Assembly: GCA_021735285.1 (NCBI GenBank)
Contig: JAIPHI010000169.1
Span: forward strand, 1-5,739
Reading direction: 5' to 3'
DNA length: 5,739 bases
DNA from: Fidelibacterota bacterium
GTDB taxonomy: Bacteria > Fidelibacterota > UBA2242 > JAFGTP01
Position numbers and translations under genes: made by a program. Below, one piece after another: positions 1 to 5,739 of this stretch (position 1 is the first letter of the stretch; every line of letters begins with the position of its first letter). Below the pieces are notes generated by a model, which saw nothing but the letters and a program-made list of their open reading frames with translations, ran no database searches and was not told the DNA's origin.

Positions 1-148
1 ACTAATGCATTTATTATCCAACCGACTATTATTTAAATAAACTATTCTATAAATATAATATGCATTGATAATAATTATCCTATTGTATTTTAACATTTTA
101 TATATAAGTCTATTAATTCATCTAACACAAACTTGTGAAGTTATAATA

Positions 149-874
149 TTATGGTATGTAATAGCGAAGATTGTATTTTTTCAAAGCACTGTCCTTCTGG
201 CGAGGTTGAGCCACATATTTTGATAATTCATGCCAGAATTTTGAGCTATGATCTCTAATTCTGGTGTGCAATAATTCGTGAAGAATAACATAATCTCGCA
301 GTCCCTTATCAAGCCGCATTAAATTCAAATTCAAATTAATATTTAATTTACCTGAACAGCTTCCCCAGAGTGTTTTTTGAAATTTAATATAGACCCGGTT
401 ATAGCGAAACTTATATTTATTCGCCAGCATTTCAACTCTGGCTGGCAGATAATTTTTGGCTTCGATGCGATAGATTTCAACTAAAAGTGTTCTTAATTTT
501 CTCTGGATCCGTTTACTTTTCATATCCTCATTTTTGGGGAGATAGAGATTCACCCGGTCATCAAATTGTTCTATTGCAATATTCTCGTTTCCATTTTGAA
601 CAATCTTAATATTATGCTGATTTGTTTTTATCTCTCCTGATAATCCATATAGCGGTCGTTTCTGCTCCACTTCTTTAATCAAAGCTAGTTTTTCTCGCAC
701 CCAGTCTAATTTTTTCAAAAACACAGCTTCCGCTTGCTTAAAAGAGACTCCACGAGGAACAGCAACCCGAATCCCTCGCCAGGGTTTGATCGAGATGTTT
801 ATTCTTTTAGCCCGCCTGCTTTTCTCAAAAAGGATATCCTCTATTTCATTGATCTTCTTGATCTTCTTTTTCAT
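149..874 (-). CDS. YgjP/DUF45-family zinc metallopeptidase
   Basis: A 241-residue protein of the YgjP-like metallopeptidase family (DUF45, related to WLM/SprT-type proteases). Seen: an N-terminal segment typical of the family (SRRAKRINISIKPWRGIRVAVPRG split around residues 19-42), a middle WGSCS motif (170-174), and the gluzincin-type metal site HELLH (199-203) followed by His209 and a conserved FW pair (213-214). His199, His203 and His209 are the expected zinc ligands and Glu200 the catalytic base. There is no signal peptide or membrane segment, so it is probably cytoplasmic. The length is normal for DUF45 proteins and longer than E. coli YgjP. The start is the only upstream Met in the conserved N-terminal region; its ribosome binding site is weak (AGG directly before ATG, AAGAG further up). 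It is divergent from the DUF72 gene. Relatives sometimes sit beside type I restriction genes, but none is visible here. Family call is confident; the substrate is unknown. Confidence 0.93.
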   Translation of the reverse strand: MKKKIKKINEIEDILFEKSRRAKRINISIKPWRGIRVAVPRGVSFKQAEAVFLKKLDWVREKLALIKEVEQKRPLYGLSGEIKTNQHNIKIVQNGNENIAIEQFDDRVNLYLPKNEDMKSKRIQRKLRTLLVEIYRIEAKNYLPARVEMLANKYKFRYNRVYIKFQKTLWGSCSGKLNINLNLNLMRLDKGLRDYVILHELLHTRIRDHSSKFWHELSKYVAQPRQKDSALKKYNLRYYIP

Positions 875-913
875 CCTATCGAACTCTTATTTTGATGGAT
901 AAAATTTAATATC

Positions 914-927
914 TAAGCTTGAGCTTA
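914..927. promoter_or_regulatory. 14-base inverted repeat between divergent genes (possible operator)
   Basis: TAAGCT and AGCTTA form a perfect 6-base inverted repeat around a 2-base centre (TG). It lies in the 111-base gap between the divergent metallopeptidase and DUF72 genes and overlaps a candidate -35 element (TTGAGC, 919-924). A dimeric repressor could bind here and affect both genes, but in AT-rich DNA short palindromes arise by chance and no regulator is encoded nearby. Confidence 0.25.
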
Positions 928-965
928 AAAAGTTATTTGATTTTTAATCTTGACCCTCCTAATAT
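919..965 (+). promoter_or_regulatory. Two overlapping candidate sigma70-type promoters for the DUF72 gene
   Basis: Candidate A: TTGAGC (919-924), an 18-base spacer, then TTTAAT (943-948); transcription would start near 955. Candidate B: TTGATT (937-942), a 17-base spacer, then TAATAT (960-965); transcription would start near 972. Each hexamer matches the consensus at four or five of six positions. The two predict different leaders: A includes CCTCCT, which can pair with the ribosome binding site, and B does not. These are visual matches in AT-rich DNA, so confidence is low. Confidence 0.3.
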
Positions 966-985
966 TATGGTCAGGAGGTGATATA
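955..985 (+). promoter_or_regulatory. Extended Shine-Dalgarno with a complementary upstream CCTCCT
   Basis: AGGAGGTGAT at 973-982 is complementary over 10 bases to the usual 3' tail of 16S rRNA and sits at normal spacing before ATG 986. This fixes the start of the DUF72 gene and rules out the in-frame TTG at 950, which would put this site inside the coding sequence. CCTCCT at 955-960 is the exact complement of AGGAGG at 973-978, leaving a 12-base loop, so a transcript that includes both could fold and hide its ribosome binding site. The ribosome binding site is secure; the regulatory hairpin is inference. Confidence 0.8.
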
Positions 986-1735
986 ATGGTAAACGAACTA
1001 AAAATTTATATTGGGACCAGTGGTTGGAGTTATGACCACTGGATTGGTAAATTTTATCCTGAAGATTTGAAACGTAATCAATGGATCAAACATCTGGCTC
1101 AGCATTTCAACTCTGTTGAACTAAATATGTCTTTCTATCGTTTTCCTTTTAAAAACATGTTGCAAGGCTGGTACAATAAATTGCCGGATAATTTTCAAAT
1201 GACAATGAAAGCCAATCGCAATATTACTCATAGAAAGAAATTTAAGGATACCGAGGAATTACTGGAAAAATTTTATAATCGGGCAGAACTACTCAAAGAA
1301 AAAATTGGCTGTATTCTTTTTCAGGCTCCCCCCTCTTTTCATAATAATGATGAGAATTTTCAGAGACTGGAAAAATTCCAAAAAGCTCTTGATGATAATT
1401 ATAGAAATGTATTCGAATTTCGGCATGAGAGCTGGTGGCAGAAAGAGGTTTATGATCTTTTCAAAAAAAATAATAGCACATTTTGTATAGTATCCGGTCT
1501 GAATATGCCCGAGGAGGTCAAGATTACATCGGAGACTGTTTATTTTAGATTTCATGGTCCTGGAAAAGCTTATGCTTCCCGCTATTCAGCTGAGGAAATA
1601 AAAAATTGGGCTAACAAAATAAAAAAAGTCGCCAATAAAGAAGAGGTTGAAAATATTTATTGCTATTTTAACAATGATATGGAAGGTTTCGCTGTTGATA
1701 ATGCCAAAGAATTGAAAGCAGCCCTCAGTAATTAA
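986..1735 (+). CDS. DUF72 (YecE-type) TIM-barrel protein
   Basis: A 249-residue member of the DUF72 family (E. coli YecE relatives), which adopt a TIM-barrel fold; the reaction is unknown to me. Family motifs appear in order: GTSGWSY (10-16) with W19 and FYP (23-25); FNSVELNMSFYRFP (41-54); KANRNITH (75-82); LFQAPPSF (111-118); FEFRHESWW (143-151); RFHG (188-191); and YFNND (227-231) followed by the conserved NA pair at 239-240. The conserved Glu, Arg and His residues on these strands look like a polar active site. Length is normal and no segment is missing. There is no signal peptide, so it should be cytoplasmic. The start is set by the strong AGGAGGTGAT; a longer reading from TTG 950 is unlikely. 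It is divergent from the metallopeptidase gene and 103 bases upstream of the PLP enzyme gene, with no clear terminator between, so read-through is possible but coupling is not shown. Confidence 0.95.
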   Translation: MVNELKIYIGTSGWSYDHWIGKFYPEDLKRNQWIKHLAQHFNSVELNMSFYRFPFKNMLQGWYNKLPDNFQMTMKANRNITHRKKFKDTEELLEKFYNRAELLKEKIGCILFQAPPSFHNNDENFQRLEKFQKALDDNYRNVFEFRHESWWQKEVYDLFKKNNSTFCIVSGLNMPEEVKITSETVYFRFHGPGKAYASRYSAEEIKNWANKIKKVANKEEVENIYCYFNNDMEGFAVDNAKELKAALSN

Positions 1736-1824
1736 TTTGAAGTGTAAGGTTTATTAACAGTTTCAATTCTGTCTATCATCCTGTTTTAAAGGAAATTAAA
1801 TACTTTTTAATATTAACGCTTATT

Positions 1825-1830
1825 TATAAC
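1825..1830 (+). promoter_or_regulatory. Candidate -10 box of the threonine-synthase-like gene
   Basis: TATAAC differs from TATAAT by one base and ends 8 bases before ATG 1839. If used, transcription would start at or just before the ATG and give a leaderless or nearly leaderless message, which would agree with the absence of a Shine-Dalgarno site. No good -35 element is seen at 16-18 bases upstream. Confidence 0.25.
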
Positions 1831-1838
1831 TGATCGTA

Positions 1839-2894
1839 ATGAAATTAAAATGTAGAACATGTCTAAGAGAATATAGCGATGATAATAAGATCTGGCAATG
1901 TGAGTGCGGAGGTTTGCTGGATATAATTGGGCGAAATTCCTTTGATCCAAATAAAATTAATAAAACCGATAATTCTATATGGAGATATCACCAATTTCTG
2001 CCGGTTAGTTCGAATGCCATAATTTCCTTGGGTGAGGGTATGACTCCCATTATTCAAGAGACCGGGAATCTATTTTTTAAACTCGATTATATTTCTCCGA
2101 CCGGTTCATTTAAAGATAGAGGGGCATCTGTTTTAGTTTCAAAAATGAAAGAATTGGGTATCAGGGAGGCCCTAGAAGATTCTTCGGGAAATGCCGGCAA
2201 AGCAATTGCTGCCTATTGTGGAAAAGCGGATATTGAATGTCAAATTGTTGTTCCGCAAAGTACTTCGGATTCAAAAATAACAAACATAAAAAATACCGGT
2301 GCTAATGTTAAGATAATTGATGGGAATAGGGAAAAAGCTGCCCTGGAAGCTCGCAAATTAGCTGAATATAAATTTTACGCCAGTCATTGCTGGAATCCCT
2401 ATTTCTTGCAGGGGACAAAAACTATTGCCTATGAAATCTATGAACAATTGCAGGAATTACCGGATAGAATTATAGTCCCGGTTGGGAACGGCACCCTTAT
2501 TTTGGGTATTTATATAGGATTGATGGATCTAAAAGATTCCAGACTGATCGATAAAATTCCTGAAATAATGGGCACGCAAGCAAATTTATGCGCTCCACTT
2601 GTAAATCACTATCGTGCAAGTAACAACACAATCAATTCCGAAGATTATTCCACAACTCTTGCGAGTGGTATTTGCGTTGCCAGACCTATTCGAGGCAAGC
2701 AGATTTTAGAATATATAAACAAATTTGACGGCAAGCTGGTTGCTATTAGTGAAGATGAAATTTTCGAATCTTTCAATATTTTACAGAAGAAAGGATACAT
2801 AATAGAACCAACAGCTGCAGTAGGCTATGCGGCTTACCGTCAATGTTTTAATGATCAAAAGACAACATTGATTATATTAACAGGAAGAAATTAG
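1839..2894 (+). CDS. Threonine-synthase-like PLP-dependent enzyme with N-terminal zinc ribbon
   Basis: A 351-residue fold-type II PLP enzyme closest to threonine synthase (O-phosphohomoserine to threonine plus phosphate). Seen: a four-Cys zinc ribbon (C5, C8, C21, C23, followed by GG); LGEGMTP (64-70); PTGSFKDRG (87-95) with Lys92 as the expected PLP Schiff-base lysine; SSGNAG (115-120), the substrate/cofactor Asn loop; PVGNGT (214-219), the phosphate-binding loop; EPTAA (323-327); and LTG (347-349). The protein ends two residues after LTG, whereas threonine synthases usually continue as LTGxGLKD plus a helix, so the C-terminus is short. DSSGNAG also differs from the usual STGNAS. A related activity, such as another beta-replacing or eliminating enzyme, is therefore possible and I give no gene symbol. 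No ribosome binding site is visible, and an in-frame stop at 1827-1829 with no ATG, GTG or TTG codon between it and 1839 supports this start. It converges on the lipoprotein gene. Confidence 0.88.
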   Translation: MKLKCRTCLREYSDDNKIWQCECGGLLDIIGRNSFDPNKINKTDNSIWRYHQFLPVSSNAIISLGEGMTPIIQETGNLFFKLDYISPTGSFKDRGASVLVSKMKELGIREALEDSSGNAGKAIAAYCGKADIECQIVVPQSTSDSKITNIKNTGANVKIIDGNREKAALEARKLAEYKFYASHCWNPYFLQGTKTIAYEIYEQLQELPDRIIVPVGNGTLILGIYIGLMDLKDSRLIDKIPEIMGTQANLCAPLVNHYRASNNTINSEDYSTTLASGICVARPIRGKQILEYINKFDGKLVAISEDEIFESFNILQKKGYIIEPTAAVGYAAYRQCFNDQKTTLIILTGRN

Positions 2895-2904
2895 TTACTA
2901 TAGA

Positions 2905-4089
2905 TTATCTTATTATTTTAATATCAATAAATTCTTCTGGCACAGCAGCTAGAGTATCCCAATTTGTATCTTCAGACAAATCTTCCGATATGCAAATATA
3001 ATTTGTATCACTTCCTTCCAAGGTAAATAATAATTTATCACCTCCATTAGTAAATTGGGCATCTTCTGTATAATAACTATTAATAACTTTTATTTCCTGG
3101 TTAGCGAGACAATCCCAATAATAGATACCTGTTGTTCCGTCATCACAAAATCCATTATCATTTGTTTCTATTGGAGATAAACCATGGCTGGGTCTGAAAT
3201 CAACTTCCGAAACATTTTCGGTTTCAAGATTGAGCAATTTTTTAGTATGGTTATTATCATAGATTAAATGTTTCCCATCTCTGGTCATACCATAAAATGT
3301 GACATCAGCATCACCCTCTTCACCTAATCTTTTATATTCCTCGGTTTCAAAATCATATTGGAATAAAATTTCATAGTCCCAGTGAATATTTCCGCTGACT
3401 CCATAAGCTTCCAAAACTCCATAGGCATAACGACCATCATGAGAAATACATACATACCTGTTGATTTGACCCGTCTCAGTATCATCTCCCTTTTCCGGCT
3501 GATTTAATACGAAATTTTCGGGAGAAGCCGCAACTTTATGGGTATTATTGGCAGTATTATAACGGATGAGATAGGGTCTGTACTCATCCCCATAACTTTT
3601 ATCGTCGGTGGCTGATAGATATAGGATCATTCCATTGTCACTTACTACAGAAGTACTACTTAGAAAATAGGAATAGTCGCTATCCTCTGAGGGTGCTACC
3701 ATAGGTAATTCGATGTGCTCGGCACTCGCCATATCGATGTAAAGACCTACGCTACTACCATCCCCCATATCTTTATATATATCATAATGCAATCCCATGG
3801 CAAGTACATTTTCATTGAAATCACTATTACGAAATAAATCATCTCCATAAGGATATAAATCATAAAAAGAGGAATAGCTTGCTTCTCCATTTTGAACACT
3901 AATTTTTATGATTTGTTTACTATCTCCCATAACATTTTCACCATCGGGTTCGTAAAATGCTAAAAATTTCATAGAAGTCGGACTATTACCCGAGCCATTT
4001 CCCTCACCCGATTCAGTGGGCGAACTCTCAGAATCACACTGCAATAAAAATAGTAGCATGATAGTTAACATAACATAAATTTTTTGCAT
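2905..4089 (-). CDS. Predicted lipoprotein with beta-propeller-like repeats
   Basis: A 394-residue secreted protein I cannot assign to a named family. It begins with a lipoprotein-type signal peptide: Lys3, a hydrophobic run, and LLQC with Cys18 as the lipidation site. Gln at -1 is unusual for a lipobox, where Gly, Ala or Ser is common. A Ser/Gly/Glu-rich linker (about 19-39) follows. The rest shows loosely repeated blades with a turn of the type S-x-D-G before a beta strand: SDNG (150-153), SHDG (216-219), TRDG (269-272), CDDG (315-318) and NGG (348-350), as in TolB/WD40-like propellers. The body is rich in Asp, Glu and Tyr. The start was set at 4089 because AGGAGA lies just upstream; an ATG at 4125 would add 12 residues before the signal peptide. 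It likely sits on the membrane surface facing the periplasm or the outside. No partner gene is adjacent. Fold is inferred from pattern only. Confidence 0.85.
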   Translation of the reverse strand: MQKIYVMLTIMLLFLLQCDSESSPTESGEGNGSGNSPTSMKFLAFYEPDGENVMGDSKQIIKISVQNGEASYSSFYDLYPYGDDLFRNSDFNENVLAMGLHYDIYKDMGDGSSVGLYIDMASAEHIELPMVAPSEDSDYSYFLSSTSVVSDNGMILYLSATDDKSYGDEYRPYLIRYNTANNTHKVAASPENFVLNQPEKGDDTETGQINRYVCISHDGRYAYGVLEAYGVSGNIHWDYEILFQYDFETEEYKRLGEEGDADVTFYGMTRDGKHLIYDNNHTKKLLNLETENVSEVDFRPSHGLSPIETNDNGFCDDGTTGIYYWDCLANQEIKVINSYYTEDAQFTNGGDKLLFTLEGSDTNYICISEDLSEDTNWDTLAAVPEEFIDIKIIR

Positions 4090-4093
4090 AACT

Positions 4094-4099
4094 TCTCCT
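4094..4099 (-). promoter_or_regulatory. Ribosome binding site setting the lipoprotein start
   Basis: On the minus strand AGGAGA lies 4 bases before ATG 4089. It favours this start over the in-frame ATG at 4125, which has no comparable site and would place a charged stretch ahead of the signal peptide. Confidence 0.75.
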
Positions 4100-4108
4100 A
4101 ATTTATAT

Positions 4109-4120
4109 AGAAAATTTTCT
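4109..4120. promoter_or_regulatory. Perfect 12-base palindrome upstream of the lipoprotein gene
   Basis: AGAAAATTTTCT is a perfect palindrome lying 20 bases upstream of the lipoprotein ATG, just before its ribosome binding site. It could be an operator or fold as a small leader hairpin. The core is only A/T, so chance occurrence is a serious alternative. Confidence 0.2.
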
Positions 4121-4250
4121 CTCAAAATAATATATGTTTTAAAATTTAATAATTTATGAATTTGTGATATTTTAGAGGAAAAAAATAAATAATCATGCGC
4201 TAATATAAGTTATTCGCAAACTAAATAGTAGTAAAATTTTTCATTTTTTA

Positions 4251-4256
4251 TATAAT
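4251..4256 (+). promoter_or_regulatory. Candidate -10 box of the SPL-like gene
   Basis: A perfect TATAAT lies 63 bases upstream of ATG 4320. It predicts a start near 4263 and a leader of roughly 57 bases with no Shine-Dalgarno site. The -35 region is poor (TAGTAA at 16 bases spacing). The surrounding DNA is so AT-rich that a chance match is plausible. Confidence 0.3.
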
Positions 4257-4319
4257 TTGTTTTTATTCAAGCCCATTTTTAAATTATTTCCGCTTTGTAA
4301 TGCTAACTATGCATGATTT

Positions 4320-5477
4320 ATGAACTACATTGATAAAATATATATTTCAAAGAAATCGGCAGGTCAAAAATACACAGAATTGATCCTGAAGAATTATCCT
4401 GATGTAGATAAAGAAGTAATATCTGATAAACAGTATAACCAATTGAATATAGAAAACAATGATCCTAAAAAAACTATATATTTAACCACCAGCCAGGGTG
4501 ATGTTGTCAAAGGTTGCCCCGGAACCGATGATAGCTATTTATGTTGTCGTTATCAGGTTATTAACCACACTCAAAATTGTCCTCTGAATTGTTCCTATTG
4601 TATACTACAATATTATCTAAATCAGCCGGCTACAGTGATCTACACCGATTTTGATAATATATTTAGTGAATTAGATAAAAAATTGAAGAAACAGCCCAAG
4701 CGATTTTTTAGAGTAGGCACTGGAGAATTGGGGGATAGTATTGCTCTACCAGGTTCGAGATTATTTGCCAAAGAGTTAGTTAAAAAATTTTCAGGTAGAA
4801 AAAATCTTTTATTAGAATTTAAAACCAAAGTCGATGATATAGATTCATTCCTAGCTATTGATAGAGAAGGACCAGTAGTTCTAGCTTGGTCTGTTAATCC
4901 ACAGGAAATAGCCGCTTCAGAAGAAAGTATGGCTTCCGGTTTAATAGAAAGGCTCAAGGCTGCTAAAAAAGCACAAGAGGCGGGATATCTTCTGGCTTTT
5001 CATTTTGATCCGATTTTAGAATGGGAAAAATGGCATGCGTTATACCCTCAAGTTGTGAAGCAGATATATTCTTATGTGGATCCGAATAGGATAACCTGGA
5101 TCAGTCTGGGAAGTTTGCGGTTTCCCTCTGAGACCAAAGATAAAATAGCCGCCAAATACCCTCATTCTGATATAATCTATAGTGAAATGATAAAAGGGCA
5201 TGATAATAAAATGCGGTATGTGCGTCCGCTTCGAGTACCTATTTATCAAAAAGTATATCAACAACTGAATGCTATTGAAAACCCACCTTTTATCTATTTT
5301 TGCATGGAAAATAAAACAGTCTGGAACGATGTTATGGGATTTACTCCTGAAAGTAATGCCCATCTTGACTTTATGTTTGCTAAAAGTTTATACGATCGTT
5401 TTGATGATGTAGTTCTAAGGGAGCCCAGAATTGAGCACTACTTGAATGCTCCTAATTTAGATGGCAAAAAATTTTAG
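4320..5477 (+). CDS. Spore-photoproduct-lyase-family radical SAM protein (atypical active site)
   Basis: A 385-residue radical SAM protein of the spore photoproduct lyase (SPL/SplB) family, whose founding member repairs the UV-made thymine dimer in spore DNA. Seen: the iron-sulfur motif CPLNCSYC (C87, C91, C94), then LQYYLNQPA (96-104) and an acidic strand, both typical of SPL relatives; GTGELGDS (133-140); LLEFKTK (164-170); LAWSVNP (188-194); GYLLAFHFDPI (222-232); and WISLGSLRF (260-268). Extra cysteines C66, C75 and C76 precede the cluster, and C328 lies in a late CMEN segment. By eye, Thr134 falls where B. subtilis SPL has catalytic Cys141, and Ile95 where it has Tyr99; Tyr93 matches Tyr97. 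The C-terminus is longer than in B. subtilis SPL. True spore-lesion repair is therefore doubtful; DNA or another substrate is possible. No ribosome binding site is visible; an in-frame stop at 4314-4316 fixes the start at 4320. The gene stands alone, with no photolyase or sporulation genes nearby. Confidence 0.92.
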   Translation: MNYIDKIYISKKSAGQKYTELILKNYPDVDKEVISDKQYNQLNIENNDPKKTIYLTTSQGDVVKGCPGTDDSYLCCRYQVINHTQNCPLNCSYCILQYYLNQPATVIYTDFDNIFSELDKKLKKQPKRFFRVGTGELGDSIALPGSRLFAKELVKKFSGRKNLLLEFKTKVDDIDSFLAIDREGPVVLAWSVNPQEIAASEESMASGLIERLKAAKKAQEAGYLLAFHFDPILEWEKWHALYPQVVKQIYSYVDPNRITWISLGSLRFPSETKDKIAAKYPHSDIIYSEMIKGHDNKMRYVRPLRVPIYQKVYQQLNAIENPPFIYFCMENKTVWNDVMGFTPESNAHLDFMFAKSLYDRFDDVVLREPRIEHYLNAPNLDGKKF

Positions 5478-5602
5478 GCTAAAATATATCACTTGTTCTA
5501 GAAAACTGGCTCTCTAAGATTCATTATGATTATTATCTAATCTTCTTGTATACCCTCAGTCCAATCCATGCGCTTAACCCAATGTTAATATTCTATATTT
5601 AT

Positions 5603-5732
5603 GGTCTCGTAAAAAGTCGAAATTAACCTCGCTTCCAAAAATTTTAATTTTGGAAAGATAAAAATTGAAAATTTGCAATTTTATCAAAAATTATGATTTT
5701 AGAAAAATAAATCTCCAAAAATCGATTTATTT
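5603..5732. repeat. Cluster of AT-rich hairpins, possible dispersed intergenic repeat
   Basis: This is the right part of the 262-base non-coding stretch after the SPL-like gene. After a distinct GTCTCGTAAAAAGTCGA segment (5604-5620) come four inverted repeats in a row: TTCCAAAA/TTTTGGAA (5633-5640 and 5648-5655); GATAAAAATTG/CAATTTTATC with one bulged A (5657-5667 and 5676-5685); AAAAT/ATTTT (5687-5691 and 5696-5700); and AAATAAATC/GATTTATTT (5705-5713 and 5724-5732). TCCAAAAAT occurs twice, 80 bases apart (5634 and 5714). No open reading frame of note is present. It could be the edge of a MITE-like element, a terminator region for a gene beyond the window, or chance in AT-rich DNA. The window ends before the far boundary. 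Confidence 0.4.
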
Positions 5733-5739
5733 GCTCTTT

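Noticed and set aside
1..148. ATGCATT at 5-11 and again at 60-66, each followed by an ATTATCC (13-19 and 74-80)
   Set aside because: An imperfect, short direct repeat in very AT-rich DNA with no link to an element; the spacing between the parts differs between copies.
950..985. Longer DUF72 protein starting at TTG 950
   Set aside because: It would put the AGGAGGTGAT ribosome binding site inside the gene and add 12 residues before the first conserved family motif.
1289..1555. Open frames on either strand inside the DUF72 gene
   Set aside because: They overlap a gene with clear family motifs and have low-complexity, hydrophobic or Phe/Ile-rich translations with no domain pattern.
4090..4125. 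Longer lipoprotein starting at ATG 4125
   Set aside because: There is no ribosome binding site for it, while ATG 4089 has AGGAGA and gives a clean short signal peptide.
4640..5363. Minus-strand open frames inside the SPL-like gene
   Set aside because: They lie fully within a well-supported gene and resemble no known protein.
5516..5544. AAGATT/AATCTT inverted repeat after the SPL-like gene as a terminator
   Set aside because: The stem is 6 bases with few G/C, the loop is 17 bases and no T run follows, so it does not look like an intrinsic terminator.
1..5739. Defence island, CRISPR array, toxin-antitoxin pair or mobile element
   Set aside because: No regular repeat-spacer pattern, transposase, integrase, nuclease-effector pair or small overlapping gene pair is present; all five genes are spaced single genes of chromosomal type.

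Overview
The window is AT-rich bacterial DNA. It holds five complete protein genes, all apparently intact, and no RNA gene, insertion sequence, CRISPR array or phage gene that I can recognise. The organism cannot be named from the sequence. Two genes have strong Shine-Dalgarno sites, one of them a 10-base match to the 16S rRNA tail, so translation is of the usual bacterial type. The lipoprotein with a beta-propeller-like body and the spore-photoproduct-lyase-like radical SAM protein would fit an anaerobic or FCB-type bacterium (for example Cloacimonadota-like), but that is a guess.

Layout, left to right: (1) 1-148 is AT-rich and non-coding. (2) 149-874, minus strand: YgjP/DUF45-type zinc metallopeptidase. 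(3) 875-985: divergent intergenic region with a short inverted repeat, candidate promoters, and a very strong ribosome binding site that can pair with a CCTCCT just upstream. (4) 986-1735, plus: DUF72 (YecE-type) TIM-barrel protein. (5) 1839-2894, plus: threonine-synthase-like PLP enzyme with an N-terminal zinc ribbon. (6) 2905-4089, minus: predicted lipoprotein with a beta-propeller-like body, converging on the PLP enzyme gene with only 10 bases between stop codons. (7) 4090-4319: divergent, very AT-rich intergenic region with a perfect 12-base palindrome and a perfect TATAAT. (8) 4320-5477, plus: spore-photoproduct-lyase-like radical SAM protein that keeps the iron-sulfur cysteines but seems to lack the catalytic cysteine and one of the two tyrosines of true spore photoproduct lyase. 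(9) 5478-5739: non-coding, ending in a run of AT-rich hairpins that may be the start of a dispersed repeat.

The genes do not form an obvious pathway or operon. Orientation changes three times, and the two same-strand neighbours (DUF72 and the PLP enzyme) are 103 bases apart. I read this as ordinary chromosomal housekeeping and accessory DNA, not a defence island or mobile element. I did not find a convincing new multi-gene system. The best leads are the atypical SPL-family active site, the possible self-sequestering ribosome binding site of the DUF72 gene, and the hairpin cluster at the right edge.
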